Shown here piece after piece: positions 1-6,245 of a stretch of DNA of 6,262 nucleotides. Numbering within the stretch: the first letter of the stretch is position 1; each line of letters opens with the position of its first letter. The notes beneath the pieces are model-generated. The model had not been told where the DNA came from. It saw only the letters and a program-made list of their open reading frames with translations, and did no database searches. This DNA comes from an uncultured Gammaproteobacteria bacterium. Lineage in GTDB: Bacteria; Pseudomonadota; Gammaproteobacteria; SZUA-140. A program made the position numbers and the translations under genes. The DNA lies in assembly GCA_945787585.1 (NCBI GenBank), contig CALZIG010000228.1, positions 1 to 6,262 of the forward strand, in the 5' to 3' direction.

Positions 1-78
1 CACGCCAATGCTGGCGGGGCTAAAAAAGATATCTACCTTGGACCACCGCAGTTTGAGGGGTTTGAGTCAGTAGTTTGA
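1..78 (+). CDS. Possible 3' end of an unidentified gene (partial)
   Basis: Reading frame 1 is open from the left edge to a TGA at 76-78 and encodes about 25 residues, ending in LGPPQFEGFESVV. The composition is protein-like (Gly, Pro, aromatics and acidic residues), and a gene ending here would be convergent with the CBS gene, whose stop lies at 95-97. Frame 2 is also open, to a TAG at 71-73, so the choice of frame is not secure. The fragment is too short to recognise a family. The alternative is that this stretch is simply non-coding DNA downstream of the CBS gene. Confidence 0.25.
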   Translation, partial: HANAGGAKKDIYLGPPQFEGFESVV

Positions 79-88
79 CCAAAGGTCA
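76..88. terminator. Short inverted repeat between convergent gene ends
   Basis: TGACC-AAA-GGTCA forms a perfect 5-bp stem with a 3-base loop. It lies 6 bases beyond the CBS gene stop and overlaps the possible stop of the left-edge gene. On neither strand is it followed directly by a run of T, so it is not a classical intrinsic terminator. It could be a weak bidirectional 3'-end hairpin or a chance palindrome. Confidence 0.2.
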
Positions 89-94
89 TAGCAC

Positions 95-745
95 CTACGC
101 CCATAGTTCCAGCACAAAGTGACGCATCACTGACCCCAACAGATCACTGCGCGTAATGATGCCGACCAATTTCCCGTCGTCAGCAATCGGCACTGCACCG
201 ATGTGCCGCTCAACAAAGAGTCGTGCAATGTAGCGCACATCGGTGTCGACACTGGCGGTCAACACCGGTGATTTCATCAGCGTCCCCACCTGTGCGTCAC
301 CACTACGTGGCAACTCATGGCGGTAATCTTCGCTGACACCGGCAAGGTGACGCAGCAGGTCACGATCCGATACCATGCCGAGCAGCCCACCGGCCTCATT
401 GGCCACCACTGGCACATGGCGAAATCCCCGCGACTGGAACAGCTGCATCGCCTCGTCCACCGTGGTCTCGGGCGTCAATGTCATTACCGGCGACACCATG
501 ATCTGCCGCGCCAGTAGCGACTCCATCGGCACATGCTCGGCCGCCTGATAAGCGCTTCTCGCGGCCCCACTCATCATCTGTTCAGCAACGAATACGTCAT
601 CTTCAAACTTGTGCTGGGGGTGATGGGCCTCATCGATCGCCCGCTTCGGCGCGATCTCTTCAGTCTCTTCCACCTCGCGGCGCGGGAAAAGTCTTTGCAG
701 TGGCACCGGACTATTGAGTCCAGGGCCGATCAGAATAAAAGCCAT
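95..745 (-). CDS. Tandem CBS-domain protein
   Basis: A cytoplasmic protein of 216 residues with no signal peptide or membrane segment. It has an N-terminal extension of about 75 residues followed by two CBS domains, at roughly 80-137 and 155-208. Each shows the usual pattern: a V-M-T-L / V-L-T-A strand, then an R-H-V-P-V-V or I-G-A-V-P-I strand, ending in GMVSDRDLL or GIITRSDLL. A CBS pair normally forms a Bateman module that binds adenine nucleotides and senses energy or ionic state; the ligand and effector here are unknown. The N-terminal part is acidic and charged (REVEETEE) and fits no enzyme domain, so this is a stand-alone CBS protein. A GTG at 751 also opens the frame, but its G is the last base of the best Shine-Dalgarno sequence. 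The ATG at 745, 5 bases after that site, is therefore the better start. It is transcribed divergently from the uptake operon, and nothing ties it functionally to that operon. Confidence 0.88.
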   Translation of the reverse strand: MAFILIGPGLNSPVPLQRLFPRREVEETEEIAPKRAIDEAHHPQHKFEDDVFVAEQMMSGAARSAYQAAEHVPMESLLARQIMVSPVMTLTPETTVDEAMQLFQSRGFRHVPVVANEAGGLLGMVSDRDLLRHLAGVSEDYRHELPRSGDAQVGTLMKSPVLTASVDTDVRYIARLFVERHIGAVPIADDGKLVGIITRSDLLGSVMRHFVLELWA

Positions 746-750
746 AGACA

Positions 751-756
751 CCTCCC
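751..756 (-). promoter_or_regulatory. Ribosome binding site that decides the CBS gene start
   Basis: Read on the minus strand, GGGAGG lies 5 bases upstream of the ATG at 745. It overlaps the first base of the alternative GTG at 751. That geometry makes GTG initiation unlikely and supports the start two codons further in. Confidence 0.7.
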
Positions 757-881
757 AGGATGATCAAACGCCACTGTCGTCCCACTCAACTGTAGTGCCT
801 CCGCACCGCGATGTCGAGTTACAAACTCCAGCAACCTGCGAGACTAGTCAGCGCGCAACAAATCACATACTAATCCTGTGT

Positions 882-900
882 GACAAATTGTCGCGCGACA
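882..900. promoter_or_regulatory. Overlapping palindromes, candidate operator
   Basis: Two dyads share their middle arm: GACAA-A-TTGTC at 882-892 and the perfect 12-bp palindrome TGTCGCGCGACA at 889-900. The result is three alternating GACA/TGTC half-sites in 19 bases. The block lies just upstream of the candidate -35 element at 911-916, with the second dyad centred near -51 relative to the predicted start. That position would suit an activator or an upstream-bound repressor. The regulator is unknown, and no regulator gene is present in the window. Confidence 0.35.
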
Positions 901-910
901 CTATGCCACA

Positions 911-939
911 TTCCCACGCCACAGGGTGATGGCTACTAT
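911..939 (+). promoter_or_regulatory. Candidate sigma70-type promoter of the uptake operon
   Basis: TTCCCA (911-916) and TACTAT (934-939) are separated by 17 bases, and each matches the sigma70 consensus at 4 of 6 positions. Transcription would begin near 946, giving a leader of about 20-45 bases before the receptor start. The match is by eye, and other weak hexamer pairs exist in this region. Confidence 0.35.
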
Positions 940-989
940 TACCCTCTCAAAACAGAATAATCACAAACATGAGGAATGGACGCTTGCTT

Positions 990-3053
990 ATGCTCCGATT
1001 CAACCACCACCCACTGAAACTCGCCCTGCTACTCGCCCTAACCTCCGGCTCAACATTTGCCGCAGACCCTACAACCCTCGGCACCGTCACCATTACCGGC
1101 ACCAAAGAGGCGCAACCAGTGGCTGAAACCGCTGCTTCGGTGGGCGTGATCGATAGCGATGCCATCGCTGAACTCAAACCCGGCCATCCCAGCGAGATCA
1201 TGGGCACCATCCCCGGCGTCCATGTCAATGTCACCGGCGGCGAAGGCCACATGACGGCGATCCGCCAGCCGATCACCACCAGCCCGGTCTATCTCTACCT
1301 CGAAGATGGCATCCCGACCCGCTCAACCGGTTTTTTCAACCACAACGCGCTGTATGAGATCAATCTGCCACAGGCCGGCGGCATTGAGGTGACCAAAGGG
1401 CCCGGCACTGCGCTCTATGGCAGTGATGCGATCGGTGGCGTGATCAATGTGATGACCCGCCCAGCCCCTCTGAAACCTGAAGCCGAGGTCACCGCAGAAG
1501 TCGGCGATCACGGCTGGAACCGTCTGCTCATCAGCGGCGGCAACACCAGGGGGGATGATGGCATCCGCGCCGACCTCAACATCACCAGCACCGATGGCTG
1601 GCGCGATGCGACCGAGTATGATCGCCAGTCCGGCACCGTGCGCTGGGATCGTTTTCTGACCAGTGGTGCCACCCTGAAGACAGTGATCACCGCCTCGAAT
1701 ATCGATCAGCAAACTGCCGGCACCTCGCGCCTCTCCAAAGAGGACTACCTCAACAATCCGACCAAAAACAAGACGCCGATCTCACTACGTAAGGTCGAGG
1801 CGCTGCGCATCTCCAGCGCCTACGAAAAAGAAGATGACAACACCCTGCTGAGCATTACCCCCTATGCGCGTTACAACAGCATGGAACTCCTCCCCAACTG
1901 GTCACTGACCTTCGACCCGCAGCACTACACCACAGAGAACCACTCCCTCGGACTGTTGACCAAATACCGTATCGACTTTACACCGATGCGCACCCGCCTG
2001 ATTGTCGGTGTCGATATCGACCACAGCCCCGGCAGTCGCGATGAAAACGAGATCAACGCCACTAGAACTAACGGCATCTTCACCGCCTATACCGAAGGCG
2101 ACAAGACCTATCAATATGATGTCGACTTCACCGGCATCGCCCCTTACGCCCACCTTGAAACATCGCCGAGTGAAAAATTACGCCTTAGTGCAGGGCTGCG
2201 CTTCGACTACATGGCGTATGACTACAGCAACCAGCTCGATGTCGTTACGACCGGAAAGCATCGTCGTCCGGAGAGTACCACGGTCGAGTTTGACCATCTG
2301 AGCCCAAAGCTTGGCGCCACCTACGCCTTCAGTGACAAATTCAACGGCTATGCCAATTACCGCAACACCTTCCGCGCACCAAGCCAGAACCAGCTCTTCC
2401 GCCAGGGGCAGGCGGTCAATACTGTCGATCTTGAACCGGTCGAAGCGGATAACTTCGAAGTGGGCGTGCGCGGTGAAACGGGCAGACACAACTACGAGGC
2501 CTCGCTTTATCACATGACCAAAGAGAATGACATCCTCTCATTTCGTAATACTGTCGATGGCACACGTGAAACCCAGAATGCAGGGGAAACGCTGCATCAG
2601 GGAATCGAGATCGGCTTCGGCAGTGCGCTTACCGATACCCTCAAACTCAGCATCAGTCACAGCTATGCCGAACACACCTATGAACAGTGGAGCCCCCGGA
2701 GCGGCGTTGAATACAGCGGTAACGAGATCAGCTCGGCACCACGTAACATCAGTGATGTGCGCCTCAACTGGCACGCCGATGCACTCAATGGCGGCCGCGT
2801 AGAACTGAACTGGGAACACCTCGGCAGCTACTGGCTCGACGATGAAAACACCCACCAATACGAAGGCCACGACCTTTACCATCTGCGTGCCAATTACTGG
2901 CTCAACAAACAACTGGAAATCTTTGGCCGTATCCATAACCTGAGCGATGAACGTTACGCCACCGGCGCCTCATTCAGTCAGTTTAATGGCGAAGAGTTTG
3001 CCCCCGGTCTGCCGCGCACCCTCTACGCCGGAGTCTCATATAAATGGCAATAA
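990..3053 (+). CDS. TonB-dependent outer-membrane receptor
   Basis: An outer-membrane gated beta-barrel transporter of 687 residues, a normal length for the family. A Sec signal peptide (about 1-24, hydrophobic LALLLALTSG, cleavage after S-T-F-A) precedes a TonB-box-like LGTVTITG at about 30-37. The plug domain follows (about 43-158) with the classical VTKGPGTALYGSDAIGGVIN segment at 134-153. The rest is barrel, including the FRAPSQNQLFR strand and a C-terminal strand LPRTLYAGVSYKWQ. The mature protein has no cysteine. Plug histidines occur in GHPSE, GVHVN, GEGHM and FFNHN. The substrate cannot be read from the sequence; metal-chelate, haem or cobalamin-type ligands are all possible for this fold. 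An ATG at 969 is in frame and would add 7 residues. The ATG at 990 is preferred because GGA lies 9 bases upstream and the signal peptide is then of ordinary length. It is the first gene of an operon that includes its own TonB and ExbB. Confidence 0.93.
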   Translation: MLRFNHHPLKLALLLALTSGSTFAADPTTLGTVTITGTKEAQPVAETAASVGVIDSDAIAELKPGHPSEIMGTIPGVHVNVTGGEGHMTAIRQPITTSPVYLYLEDGIPTRSTGFFNHNALYEINLPQAGGIEVTKGPGTALYGSDAIGGVINVMTRPAPLKPEAEVTAEVGDHGWNRLLISGGNTRGDDGIRADLNITSTDGWRDATEYDRQSGTVRWDRFLTSGATLKTVITASNIDQQTAGTSRLSKEDYLNNPTKNKTPISLRKVEALRISSAYEKEDDNTLLSITPYARYNSMELLPNWSLTFDPQHYTTENHSLGLLTKYRIDFTPMRTRLIVGVDIDHSPGSRDENEINATRTNGIFTAYTEGDKTYQYDVDFTGIAPYAHLETSPSEKLRLSAGLRFDYMAYDYSNQLDVVTTGKHRRPESTTVEFDHLSPKLGATYAFSDKFNGYANYRNTFRAPSQNQLFRQGQAVNTVDLEPVEADNFEVGVRGETGRHNYEASLYHMTKENDILSFRNTVDGTRETQNAGETLHQGIEIGFGSALTDTLKLSISHSYAEHTYEQWSPRSGVEYSGNEISSAPRNISDVRLNWHADALNGGRVELNWEHLGSYWLDDENTHQYEGHDLYHLRANYWLNKQLEIFGRIHNLSDERYATGASFSQFNGEEFAPGLPRTLYAGVSYKWQ

Positions 3054-4765
3054 TGCAAAAGCAATTATTAAAACGCTGCGCTGCAACCCTGGGGGTCTTG
3101 ATCCTCGGGGTCGCTTCATTTTCGCTTAGTGCGAGTGAGTCGCCAAAGAGCCACAAGGGCATGTTGCATAAAGGGCATGCAGCCGCAGTGCCTGAAGGGC
3201 CGCCTTCGCTCCATAAGGGCTCGATCCCGACCGCCACCTTCAATGCCAATGGAAGACTCTGGAGCGTATGGGCCTTTGGCCCACACCTCTATGTCAACCA
3301 CTCCGATGATAAAGGTAAAACATTTTCAAAACCGGCAAAGGTCAATGCCGAACCTGAAAAGATCTCGATTAACCCCGAGGCGCGTCCACATATCGTGACC
3401 GCCAGCAACGGCAACATCTATGTCAGTTATGCGATCAAGCTAAAAAAACGTTTCAGTGGTCATGTAAAGTTCAGCCGTTCAACCGATGGTGGTAAAAGCT
3501 TCTCAACACCGATCATCGTTAACGATAACCGCGACATGATCGGCCACAGCTTTCCTTCACTGAGTATCAATGCGAAGGATCAGATCTTTATCGCGTGGCT
3601 CGATTCACGCGACCGTGTCGCTGCCAAAAAAGCGGACAAAGAGTACAACGGCTCAGCACTCTACTACGCTGTTTCAGACGATCAAGGCGCCAGCTTCCAG
3701 CCCAATGCCAAAATCGCCGATACCACCTGCCAGTGCTGTCGGCTCGACGTGGCCATGGATGGCAACGACCTGCCGGTCGTCACCTGGCGCCACATCTATG
3801 GCGACAACATCCGCGATCAGGCGATCGTGCGCTTTACCTCGTCGAATAGTTTCGCCGCGCCACAGCGCATCAGCGAAGATCGCTGGCAGGTCGATGCCTG
3901 CCCGCATCACGGTTCGACATTGGCGATCGACAGTAAAGGCAGCTACCACACCGCGTGGTTCACCAATGGCGAGGCTCGCCAGGGACTCTTTTACGCGCGT
4001 TCCGATGATCAGGGCCAGCAGTTCACCACGCCACTGCCGTTTGGCGATCTCGACGCACAACCCAAACACCCATCATTGATCACCACCAGCGGCGCGCTCT
4101 ATCTTGCATGGAAAGAGTTCGACGGAACAGAAAGCCACATCCGACTGATGCAGTCCAACGATGGCGGTGCAGTGTGGCAAACAGCCCGCACCATCGCCTC
4201 CACCAGTGATAGTTCCGACCACCCACTGCTGATCGTCAACGACCAGACACCCTATCTCTCATGGCACACTAAAGCCGAAGGGTACCGGCTGATTCCGTTG
4301 CAGTCAGAAAAGCCAGTCGCACTGCAAAAAGCGCCACAGCCGTTCACCACCGGCTCAATGGCACAGATCATCAACCAGCAGGAGAGTGCCGTCATCATCA
4401 ACTTCTGGTCGATCGACTGTCCACCCTGCTACAAAGAGCTGAAAATGTGGGGCGAACTTAAAAAGCAGCACCCCGCATTGAATGTCGTACTGATCTCAAC
4501 CGACGCCACTGAATTTAGAGACGAGGTGATGCAGACGACCACTGAACTCGGTGTTGCTCACCTGGAGTCCTGGCAGTTTGCCGACAGTGCAGAGCGTCTA
4601 CGCTTTGAGATCGACAGCCGCTGGTTTGGCGAACTGCCGCGCACCTATTTTCGTGACCGTCGCGGCAACACTGAAGCGGTGAGCGGACTGGTGAAGCGCG
4701 AAATGGTAGAACAGTGGTTACAACAGAACATCGCCGCCGCAACCGTCGCGAGCACCGCCCACTAA
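3044..4765 (+). CDS. Secreted sialidase-like beta-propeller fused to TlpA-like thioredoxin domain
   Basis: A predicted periplasmic protein of 573 residues. Signal peptide about 1-30 (hydrophobic core TLGVLILGVASF, cleavage after S-L-S-A). A histidine-rich linker follows with HKG at 37, 42 and 57. Residues about 55-420 form a BNR/sialidase-like propeller with five Asp-boxes: SDDKGKTF (87), STDGGKSF (146), SDDQGASF (211), SDDQGQQF (320) and SNDGGAVW (371). Within it lie a C-x-C-C cluster (C229, C231, C232) and CPHHG (C286, H288, H289). Residues about 430-560 are thioredoxin-like, of TlpA/ResA type: redox motif CPPC at 459-462 after VIINFWSID, and the cis-proline loop LPRTYF with P532. I did not identify a catalytic sialidase site, so glycosidase activity should not be assumed. 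The only cysteines in the mature protein are these six. The start at 3044 overlaps the receptor by 10 bases and has GGAG 10 bases upstream; an ATG at 3053, in a TAATG stop-start overlap, is the alternative. Periplasmic ligand or metal handling is an inference. Confidence 0.85.
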   Translation: MAIMQKQLLKRCAATLGVLILGVASFSLSASESPKSHKGMLHKGHAAAVPEGPPSLHKGSIPTATFNANGRLWSVWAFGPHLYVNHSDDKGKTFSKPAKVNAEPEKISINPEARPHIVTASNGNIYVSYAIKLKKRFSGHVKFSRSTDGGKSFSTPIIVNDNRDMIGHSFPSLSINAKDQIFIAWLDSRDRVAAKKADKEYNGSALYYAVSDDQGASFQPNAKIADTTCQCCRLDVAMDGNDLPVVTWRHIYGDNIRDQAIVRFTSSNSFAAPQRISEDRWQVDACPHHGSTLAIDSKGSYHTAWFTNGEARQGLFYARSDDQGQQFTTPLPFGDLDAQPKHPSLITTSGALYLAWKEFDGTESHIRLMQSNDGGAVWQTARTIASTSDSSDHPLLIVNDQTPYLSWHTKAEGYRLIPLQSEKPVALQKAPQPFTTGSMAQIINQQESAVIINFWSIDCPPCYKELKMWGELKKQHPALNVVLISTDATEFRDEVMQTTTELGVAHLESWQFADSAERLRFEIDSRWFGELPRTYFRDRRGNTEAVSGLVKREMVEQWLQQNIAAATVASTAH

Positions 4766-4767
4766 TC

Positions 4768-5598
4768 ATGGTGTTGAGAGGCGAACATTTCATTGGCTTG
4801 ACCATCGCGGTCTCACTACACGCCGGGCTTGCCGCGGCGTTGACGCTATCGACACCGCCCACACAGCAGGATGCAAAACTGGATCTCGGTTTTGAGATGG
4901 TCGAACTCTCCCCGCTAGAATCCCCTGTGACACCCTCGACCCCTGTTCGCAAAGAAACTGTCCCCACGCCGGTGAGCAAACCACCGCCGAAACCAGCGGC
5001 GGTCACGCAGGTCGCGCCACCGGAACCCATCGTCGAAGAATTGCCGACAGCCACACCAGCGCCACCCGTGCCAGCCGTGCCAGCATTAATTCAGGAACCC
5101 ATGCCTGAGCGGGTATCGATCGCTGAACCTGAGCCAGTCCATGAACCAATCCAGGAACCAATCCAGGAACCAATCCAGGAACCAGTCCATGAGCCAGCAC
5201 CCGCTGAGCGCAAGCCAGAAGCACCAGCGATGTTAACCGATACCAGCGATGCGCTAACCGCAGAGCAGGCCGCCGAGCTGCCGCTACTGCTCGCCAGCAT
5301 CGATGACGATTACATCCCACCAGTGAGCCATAACAGCTACCTGCATAACCCCAAACCGCGCTACCCACGCGCAGCAAAAAAACGCGGCATGGAGGGGATG
5401 GTGATGATCAACGTGCGTGTCAGCCGCGACGGACATCCGGTCGAAGCGCTCATCCACACCTCATCCGGTTATGGCGTGCTCGACCGCGCCGCGCTCAATG
5501 CAGTACGCAACTGGCGCTTTGAGGCGGCACGCCGCGGCACGACACGCGTCGAAGGCGAAGTGCTGGTACCGATCCATTTCGAACTCAAAAATTCCTAG
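4768..5598 (+). CDS. tonB: TonB energy-transducing protein
   Basis: A TonB-family protein of 276 residues that couples the inner-membrane proton channel to the outer-membrane receptor. A single N-terminal membrane anchor (about 7-27) includes SLH, with H18 in the place of the conserved anchor histidine of TonB. A long Pro/Glu-rich periplasmic spacer follows (about 50-155), with a tandem EPxx repeat at 122-143. The C-terminal TonB domain covers about 193-276: NPKPRYPRAAKKRGMEG, then VMINVRVSRDG, the AVRNWRFEAA helix/strand and the final VEGEVLVPIHFEL. The frame stays open upstream to a GTG at 4714 inside the previous gene. The ATG at 4768, 2 bases after the previous stop, places the membrane anchor at the N terminus and is preferred; translation is probably coupled, since no strong ribosome site is visible. 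It is very likely dedicated to the receptor encoded at the head of the operon. Confidence 0.93.
   Translation: MVLRGEHFIGLTIAVSLHAGLAAALTLSTPPTQQDAKLDLGFEMVELSPLESPVTPSTPVRKETVPTPVSKPPPKPAAVTQVAPPEPIVEELPTATPAPPVPAVPALIQEPMPERVSIAEPEPVHEPIQEPIQEPIQEPVHEPAPAERKPEAPAMLTDTSDALTAEQAAELPLLLASIDDDYIPPVSHNSYLHNPKPRYPRAAKKRGMEGMVMINVRVSRDGHPVEALIHTSSGYGVLDRAALNAVRNWRFEAARRGTTRVEGEVLVPIHFELKNS
5131..5196 (+). repeat. 12-bp tandem repeat inside tonB
   Basis: Five and a half copies of a 12-base unit related to GAACCAATCCAG. The three central copies (5143-5178) are identical. The flanking copies (5131-5142 and 5179-5190) read GARCCAGTCCAT, followed by the half unit GAGCCA. They encode EPVH, three EPIQ, EPVH and EP in the periplasmic spacer of TonB. 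Because the unit is four codons long, gain or loss of copies would only lengthen or shorten the spacer without breaking the frame. Confidence 0.9.
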
Positions 5599-5602
5599 AG
5601 GT
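5597..5602 (+). promoter_or_regulatory. Ribosome binding site of exbB
   Basis: AGAGGT with its GAGG core lies 6 bases upstream of the ATG at 5608 and overlaps the last bases of the tonB stop codon. It fixes the exbB start and suggests that ribosomes ending tonB help initiation. Confidence 0.65.
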
Positions 5603-5607
5603 TATTA

Positions 5608-6243
5608 ATGGCAGTAGAAAACACCCTGTGGCTCGCGTGGTGGCATGAGGCCGACATCGTCATTCAGGCGGTATTTATTTTACTCATTAGTATGTCGCTG
5701 TTGAGCTGGAGCCTGATGAGTTTCAAGGCGCAACAGTTACGTCGCATCCTCAAAGAAGAGCAGCAGGCCAGCGATCAATTGAATGAAGCGACGCAGTTAG
5801 ATAGAGCACTACAGACGACACTCATCCCATCACAGCCCAGCCACGCCCTGCTGGACGAGGCGTTGAGGCAGCCCGACCACTACGATCGTGACGCGGTCTC
5901 CAGCCAGCTGAGTCAACGATTAAATGAAGAACGTCTACGCCTGGAGAGCGGCCTGACGCTGCTGGCATCGATCGGTAACTCGGCGCCGTTCATCGGTCTC
6001 TTTGGCACAGTATGGGGCATCATGCATGCGCTGCATACGCTGGGAGGTGGCGACACCGTACTGGCACTCGACACCATCGCAGGCCCGGTCTCCGAGGCAC
6101 TGGTCGCGACTGCCGCCGGCATCTTCACCGCGGTGCCTGCGGTGGTCGCCTATAACCTGCTGGTACGCCGCCTGCGTTTTCTGGGGGGCGTGATGGAAGG
6201 CAATGCGATCCGTATTCTCAATCAACGCACGCAGAGTGTTTAA
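5608..6243 (+). CDS. exbB: ExbB-type proton channel subunit (MotA/TolQ/ExbB family)
   Basis: An inner-membrane protein of 211 residues, slightly short beside Escherichia coli ExbB. With ExbD it forms the proton-driven motor that energises TonB. It has three membrane segments: about 16-38 (VIQAVFILLISMSLLSWSLM), a cytoplasmic charged helical loop at 39-112 rich in Gln, Glu and Arg, then about 115-142 and 160-187. The family core is clear: GLTLLASIGNSAPFIGLFGTVWGI at 115-138 and GPVSEALVATAAGIFTAVPAVVAYN at 159-183. The polar residues T134 and T168 sit where ExbB/TolQ proteins carry their channel threonines. TolQ is the alternative within the family, but the position directly after tonB, without tolR/tolA/pal, favours ExbB. 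The start is supported by an AGAGGT ribosome site. Confidence 0.92.
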   Translation: MAVENTLWLAWWHEADIVIQAVFILLISMSLLSWSLMSFKAQQLRRILKEEQQASDQLNEATQLDRALQTTLIPSQPSHALLDEALRQPDHYDRDAVSSQLSQRLNEERLRLESGLTLLASIGNSAPFIGLFGTVWGIMHALHTLGGGDTVLALDTIAGPVSEALVATAAGIFTAVPAVVAYNLLVRRLRFLGGVMEGNAIRILNQRTQSV

Positions 6244-6245
6244 CG

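Larger units (their letters stand above)
746..989. other. Divergent intergenic region
   Basis: About 240 bases between the minus-strand CBS gene and the plus-strand receptor gene. It should carry both promoters. I see overlapping palindromes at 882-900 and a candidate plus-strand promoter at 911-939. No convincing minus-strand promoter could be picked by eye. I see no AT-rich Fur-box-like array and no recognisable cobalamin riboswitch, two of the usual controls of TonB-dependent receptors. Confidence 0.6.

Noticed and set aside
3..22. Hairpin CGCCA-ATGC-TGGCG near an A/T run
   Set aside because: On the plus strand it is followed by an A run, and on the minus strand the T run comes before the stem, so the order is wrong for an intrinsic terminator.
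752..968. Cobalamin riboswitch or Fur box upstream of the receptor
   Set aside because: I could not find the conserved riboswitch B12-box elements or an AT-rich Fur-type 19-mer; the GCCACA repeats at 905-910 and 918-923 are too short to support either.
3570..4079. Plus-strand frame of 169 codons inside the propeller gene
   Set aside because: It is a shifted frame within a gene that has convincing domain motifs throughout; its Arg/Ser/Pro-rich composition is typical of out-of-frame reading.
3044..4765. Annotation as a true exo-sialidase
   Set aside because: Asp-boxes are structural and occur in many propellers. I did not identify the arginine triad with Tyr/Glu and Asp catalytic residues, and the Cys/His motifs and thioredoxin fusion point elsewhere.
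4714..4767. Longer tonB start at GTG 4714
   Set aside because: It would add 18 Arg-rich residues encoded within the upstream gene ahead of the membrane anchor; the ATG at 4768 gives the normal TonB N terminus.
4515..5054. Open minus-strand frame of 179 codons across the propeller/tonB junction
   Set aside because: It lies opposite two strongly supported genes, its Ser/Gly/Arg-rich translation has no recognisable domain, and it reflects the codon bias of the coding strand.
5003..5377. Minus-strand frame encoding a GLVP-type repeat
   Set aside because: The repeat is only the antisense reading of the tonB EPxx tandem repeat; tonB is clearly the real gene.
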